Shown here: one piece after another, positions 61,743 to 64,000 of the stretch
Position numbering within the stretch: the stretch's first letter is position 1
Layout: each line of letters opens with the position of its first letter
Assembly (NCBI GenBank): GCA_905221615.1
Contig: CAJNDT010000332.1
Location: forward strand, 1 to 64,000
From: Symbiodinium sp. CCMP2592
Taxonomy: Eukaryota > Sar > Dinophyceae > Suessiales > Symbiodiniaceae
Length of the DNA: 64,000 bases
Direction: 5' to 3'
Notes under the pieces: generated by a model
Told to the model about the DNA's origin: nothing
Database searches by the model: none
Seen by the model: the letters and a program-made list of their open reading frames with translations, nothing else
Program-made: the position numbers and the translations under genes

Positions 61743-62385
61743 CCTCTAATGAAATTTAATATTATATAATAATAATATTAAACTACATTTTTTGAACTAT
61801 AATATCTGAACGACTTTCACCACAGGCAAGTCTATGAGTAAACCAGTTAAAATGTTCTTCCCATTTTTCAGGCGTTACCATCAATTTGCAGATTTCGCAT
61901 GTCTTGTGTCCTCTTGCTAATCGTGTTTCCAATTGCTTTTTAAGCATGTCATCAACGAGTTTCTGTTTTTCTTTTTTTGCTTGTTTCTCATCCATTCCTT
62001 CTTCTGCAATCCGCTTATTCAATAGGTGATTTTTAGTTTCTACGTGTCGTTTCCAATTATTCTTTAATACATCCATTTTGCAAAATTCACAATATATTGT
62101 AACAGTTCTCCATTCTTTTACTTTCTCGGGGTTCTTTTCTTTGTATTGTTTAGCTTTTGTATTCACGACGTCTTTATTCTTTTCATAATAATTTCTCGAA
62201 TAGTTAGAACATGTTAAACACTGTGATTTGTAAAATTCTGTAATCTCCTTTTCTCTGTTACACTTTGAACATACCTTTTTCTCAATCTCACTCATCCCTA
62301 CTACTAAAGAGGAACTTACCTTTAATACCCTTTCCTATAAGCCGTAAACCAAGAATAACAATATGCCTTATACTGGGGCAAGGTG
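61694..62385. repeat. Near-identical 47-49-bp direct repeats enclosing the zinc-finger ORF
   Basis: 61694-61742 (AAGCCGTAAACCCAAGAATA, then ACAATAAGCC...GGGGCAAGGTG) recurs at 62339-62385 with a few differences. Between them lie only AT-rich DNA and the 170-aa ORF, so the pair could be terminal repeats or a large target duplication of a small cassette. Confidence 0.8.
61783..62295 (-). CDS. Zinc-finger protein of DNA-virus type
   Basis: 170 aa from ATG 62295. N-terminal Cys cluster (CSKCNREKEITEFYKSQCLT followed by CSN..RNYYEKNKD), a treble-clef-like pattern often found in proteins of large algal DNA viruses. Then two C2H2-type fingers (CEFCKMDVLKNNWKRHVETK with a following H; CEICKLMVTPEKWEEHFNWF with a following H) joined by a Lys-rich helix. 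It is probably nucleic-acid binding. Base composition (AT-rich, A/T-ending codons) contrasts with everything left of 61.4 kb. It is enclosed by direct repeats. The viral-type reading is from general knowledge of such proteins. Confidence 0.7.
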   Translation of the reverse strand: MSEIEKKVCSKCNREKEITEFYKSQCLTCSNYSRNYYEKNKDVVNTKAKQYKEKNPEKVKEWRTVTIYCEFCKMDVLKNNWKRHVETKNHLLNKRIAEEGMDEKQAKKEKQKLVDDMLKKQLETRLARGHKTCEICKLMVTPEKWEEHFNWFTHRLACGESRSDIIVQKM

Positions 62386-62485
62386 TGTTGTGCATACATC
62401 GCTACTGATTTGGTGGTGAATGCCTAATAGAATGATGAAAAGCCATCTGTGCAATGCGAGACACTTTAGTTTTGGATGCACAAAC

Positions 62486-62586
62486 CCACATAATGCATGC
62501 AGAAATCCGCATTGATTATGCCCAAACCCGCATATTTATGCCCAAAACCGCATAACGCATGCAGAAATCCGCATTGATTATGCCCA
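62486..62586. repeat. 39-bp direct repeat, period 62
   Basis: CATGCAGAAATCCGCATTGA and flanks occur at 62486-62524 and 62548-62586, with a partial unit between. A CACACCGACACACGAC run follows to about 62650. The minus-strand open frame here is a by-product. Confidence 0.85.
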
Positions 62587-62678
62587 GAACAGCACCACAC
62601 AACACACCGACACACGACACGCCGACACACGACCGACACACACCGCTGTGACCACACGCCACTATGATACACAGAAAG

Positions 62679-63317
62679 CTACACTTTCAGCAATTCGTGA
62701 CGCAAATATCCGCGCCCATTGATATAATAATGTTTTTGCCCTAAAACAGTTTTTATATCATCAATACTATAAGAATTTTCACTCCACGAGCTCTTTCTCT
62801 CTTTATCCAATTTATCTTTTTTCTTAAATATTTTGACTTTATCGCCTTTTTCTAATTCGGGATACTTTCGAGTTTTTGTTGCATTCATTGCGATATTAGA
62901 CTTAACTTTGAGTTCGTTTTCGGGCTTTCGTGCTTCTTTGGGCACTATTCCAGTTGCTGAATGAACCATTTTATTATTATATGTAAGCATAATTTCAAAT
63001 ATGTAATCCGTCCATTGAATATTCTCTTTACCTTTCTTTTCGCCGGCTTCAACTCTTTTAAACAACATATCTTTGAACGTGCGTATGAATCTCTCGCTAA
63101 AAGAACTGTGACCCCTTGTTTGATACGTTTCTATTTTCTCTTTATCAAAATATTCTTTTACTACGCTACTGTTTAAACTACCTTCCTCGTCTGAATATAT
63201 TAGCTCGGGGGCTTTACCCAACTTGTTTATTCCTTCCATGATTCCCGCTAATAAATCGGGTGGTTGCTTACTTTTGATAGGAACAACTACAGCGTATTTA
63301 GAAAAGACATCTATCAT
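62679..63317 (-). pseudogene. Maverick/polinton-like integrase, main part (frameshifted)
   Basis: 212 aa with the retroviral-type integrase core: MIDVFSKYAVVVPI (Asp 3), LIYSDEEGSLNSS (Asp 43) and SFSERFIRTFKDML (Glu 75), giving a D,D,E triad. The C-terminal part (YPELEKGDKVKIFKKK; YYINGRGYLRHELLKV) follows the pattern of Maverick/polinton and related DNA-virus integrases. The N-terminal part lies in another frame at 63320-63595, so the gene is split by one indel, most simply at the A5 run near 63345-63350. This may be real decay or a sequencing error. Confidence 0.8.
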
Positions 63318-63319
63318 AG

Positions 63320-63595
63320 CTAACCCAATCCTAAACTTTGGTTTTTCAAATCGTTGTTTGTAATAAAGAATAAGTCGATTTGGTATTCGTAGTGTGCATG
63401 GGGAGCAATAAACGAATTAAATCCTGACATAGGTTTTTTTCTTTCTATGTTCTTTTCAAACCATGCCTTAACGTCAGCCATTGTAATACTCTTATCCTTC
63501 GCTTTTGCATCTTTAAAAGTTGTGGCTTGTGACCCAAATCCGCTTCTATCAAAATAGATATCGGATATTATCTTATCTTTATTAGAATTACTCAT
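63320..63595 (-). pseudogene. Maverick/polinton-like integrase, N-terminal part
   Basis: 91 aa from ATG 63595. IYFDRSGFGSQATTFKDAK and SITMADVKAWFEKNIERK match the start of polinton-type integrases (a short DIYFD..G.GS segment, then an IT..DVK.WF helix). It ends by frameshift just before the catalytic core. Together with 62679-63317 it makes one gene of about 310 aa. Confidence 0.75.
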
Positions 63596-63637
63596 AATAA
63601 TAAAGATGAGATTTAAATATTAATATTGTTCTGTTTG

Positions 63638-64000
63638 TTACCTTGCACAACAATTACACATAATGCACATACTGTTGCAATTGTTTATATAATGTGCTTT
63701 CTCATTGTCAAGCCTATTAGCTGTTAAATTGGTAGTGAGCTTGTGGTCAATCCTTTCAACTACAAAGGGTTCGTTACAGTCGGTGCATCTGTTTTTTAAT
63801 TGACCCATGAGCCATTCAACATTTACATAGTCCTCTTCGTTTATTGAACGCCCCGCTTCTATATCTTGTGATTTGTATTGTTTAACCTTTTGGTTAAAAT
63901 ATCGTTCGACTTCATGTTCTTTAATGTCTCGTGCTATTTCATACTTATAGAATTTAACTCTGTTTAAATCCTTACTTCTCGTGAGGGATGTATACAACCA
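63638..64000 (-). CDS. Helicase-like C-terminus fused to Cys/His nuclease-like tail, cut by the window edge
   Basis: The frame is open to the right edge, with no ATG inside, so only the C-terminus is visible. It starts YTSLTRSKDLNRVKFYKY, the pattern of motif VI of superfamily 1 DNA helicases (Y-T-x-L-(T/S)-R). Then a Lys/Glu helix (HEVERYFNQKVKQYKSQDI) and NEEDYVNVEWLM, and finally CTDCNEP...ERIDHKLTTN and a terminal CIMCNCC cluster, which resembles the Cys and Asp-His parts of an HNH-type domain. Helicase plus such a tail is a combination I associate with large algal DNA viruses and polinton-like viruses. It lies next to the integrase on the same strand. Confidence 0.6.
   Translation of the reverse strand, partial: WLYTSLTRSKDLNRVKFYKYEIARDIKEHEVERYFNQKVKQYKSQDIEAGRSINEEDYVNVEWLMGQLKNRCTDCNEPFVVERIDHKLTTNLTANRLDNEKAHYINNCNSMCIMCNCCAR

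Noticed and set aside
62466-62672. 68-aa minus-strand Cys/Val-rich frame
   Set aside because: It is made from the 39-bp direct repeat and the CACACGAC run.

Overview
The window looks like nuclear DNA of a dinoflagellate. It is GC-rich, gene-poor and packed with retroelements, minisatellites, microsatellites and degenerate TTTAGGG-like stretches. It also carries sequences resembling the dinoflagellate spliced leader (DinoSL). No housekeeping gene, tRNA or rRNA was recognised. Species cannot be named.

Layout. (1) 1-3765: a decayed Ty1/copia-like element on the minus strand, running off the left edge. (2) 4333-6524 and 15331-15601: two copies of a roughly 1 kb repeat containing a foldback built from an ATAGTGCCCGAA unit. 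The second copy is split by (3) a complete, apparently young Ty1/copia element at 6525-15325: identical 570-bp LTRs, 5-bp target duplication, primer-binding site, polypurine tract, one intact 2376-aa Gag-Pol frame with an extra C-terminal domain, and a small downstream ORF with a membrane segment. (4) 15.6-20.2 kb: telomere-like, AT and minisatellite repeats, including a 222-bp higher-order repeat. (5) 20.2-23.3 kb: an interrupted gene of a transposase-like family that I recall as repeated in dinoflagellates. (6) 24.0-25.6 kb: broken reverse transcriptase/RNase H remnants followed by 130-bp direct repeats. (7) 26.7-34.5 kb: mostly unassignable DNA.

(8) The most remarkable part is 34579-50122. 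This is a giant Penelope-like retroelement (PLE) flanked by identical 0.7-kb direct repeats (pseudo-LTRs), the left one abutting a (TG)16 microsatellite. Between them lie 12 compact same-strand cistrons (A-L). Cistron I is a 1274-aa protein with an N-terminal GIY-YIG endonuclease, a Cys cluster and a PLE-type reverse transcriptase, the order known for N-terminal-endonuclease PLEs (Naiad/Chlamys). Each of the 11 internal cistrons (B-L) is preceded 17-65 nt upstream by the same short motif, consensus CCGCAG/CCRTTT. The motif usually follows pyrimidine-rich sequence and resembles DinoSL, and in every case the first ATG after the AG is the ORF start. The layout suggests a polycistronic retroelement whose mRNAs are separated by spliced-leader trans-splicing at acceptors derived from the leader. 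At least two of the small cistrons, probably five, are paralogues of a family I do not recognise.

(9) 50.1-61.4 kb: unassignable DNA with small foldbacks. (10) 61.4-64.0 kb: a sharp switch to AT-rich DNA carrying a Maverick/polinton-like integrase (one frameshift), a zinc-finger protein between direct repeats, and the end of a helicase-like protein fused to a Cys/His nuclease-like tail. This looks like an inserted DNA-virus-like element.
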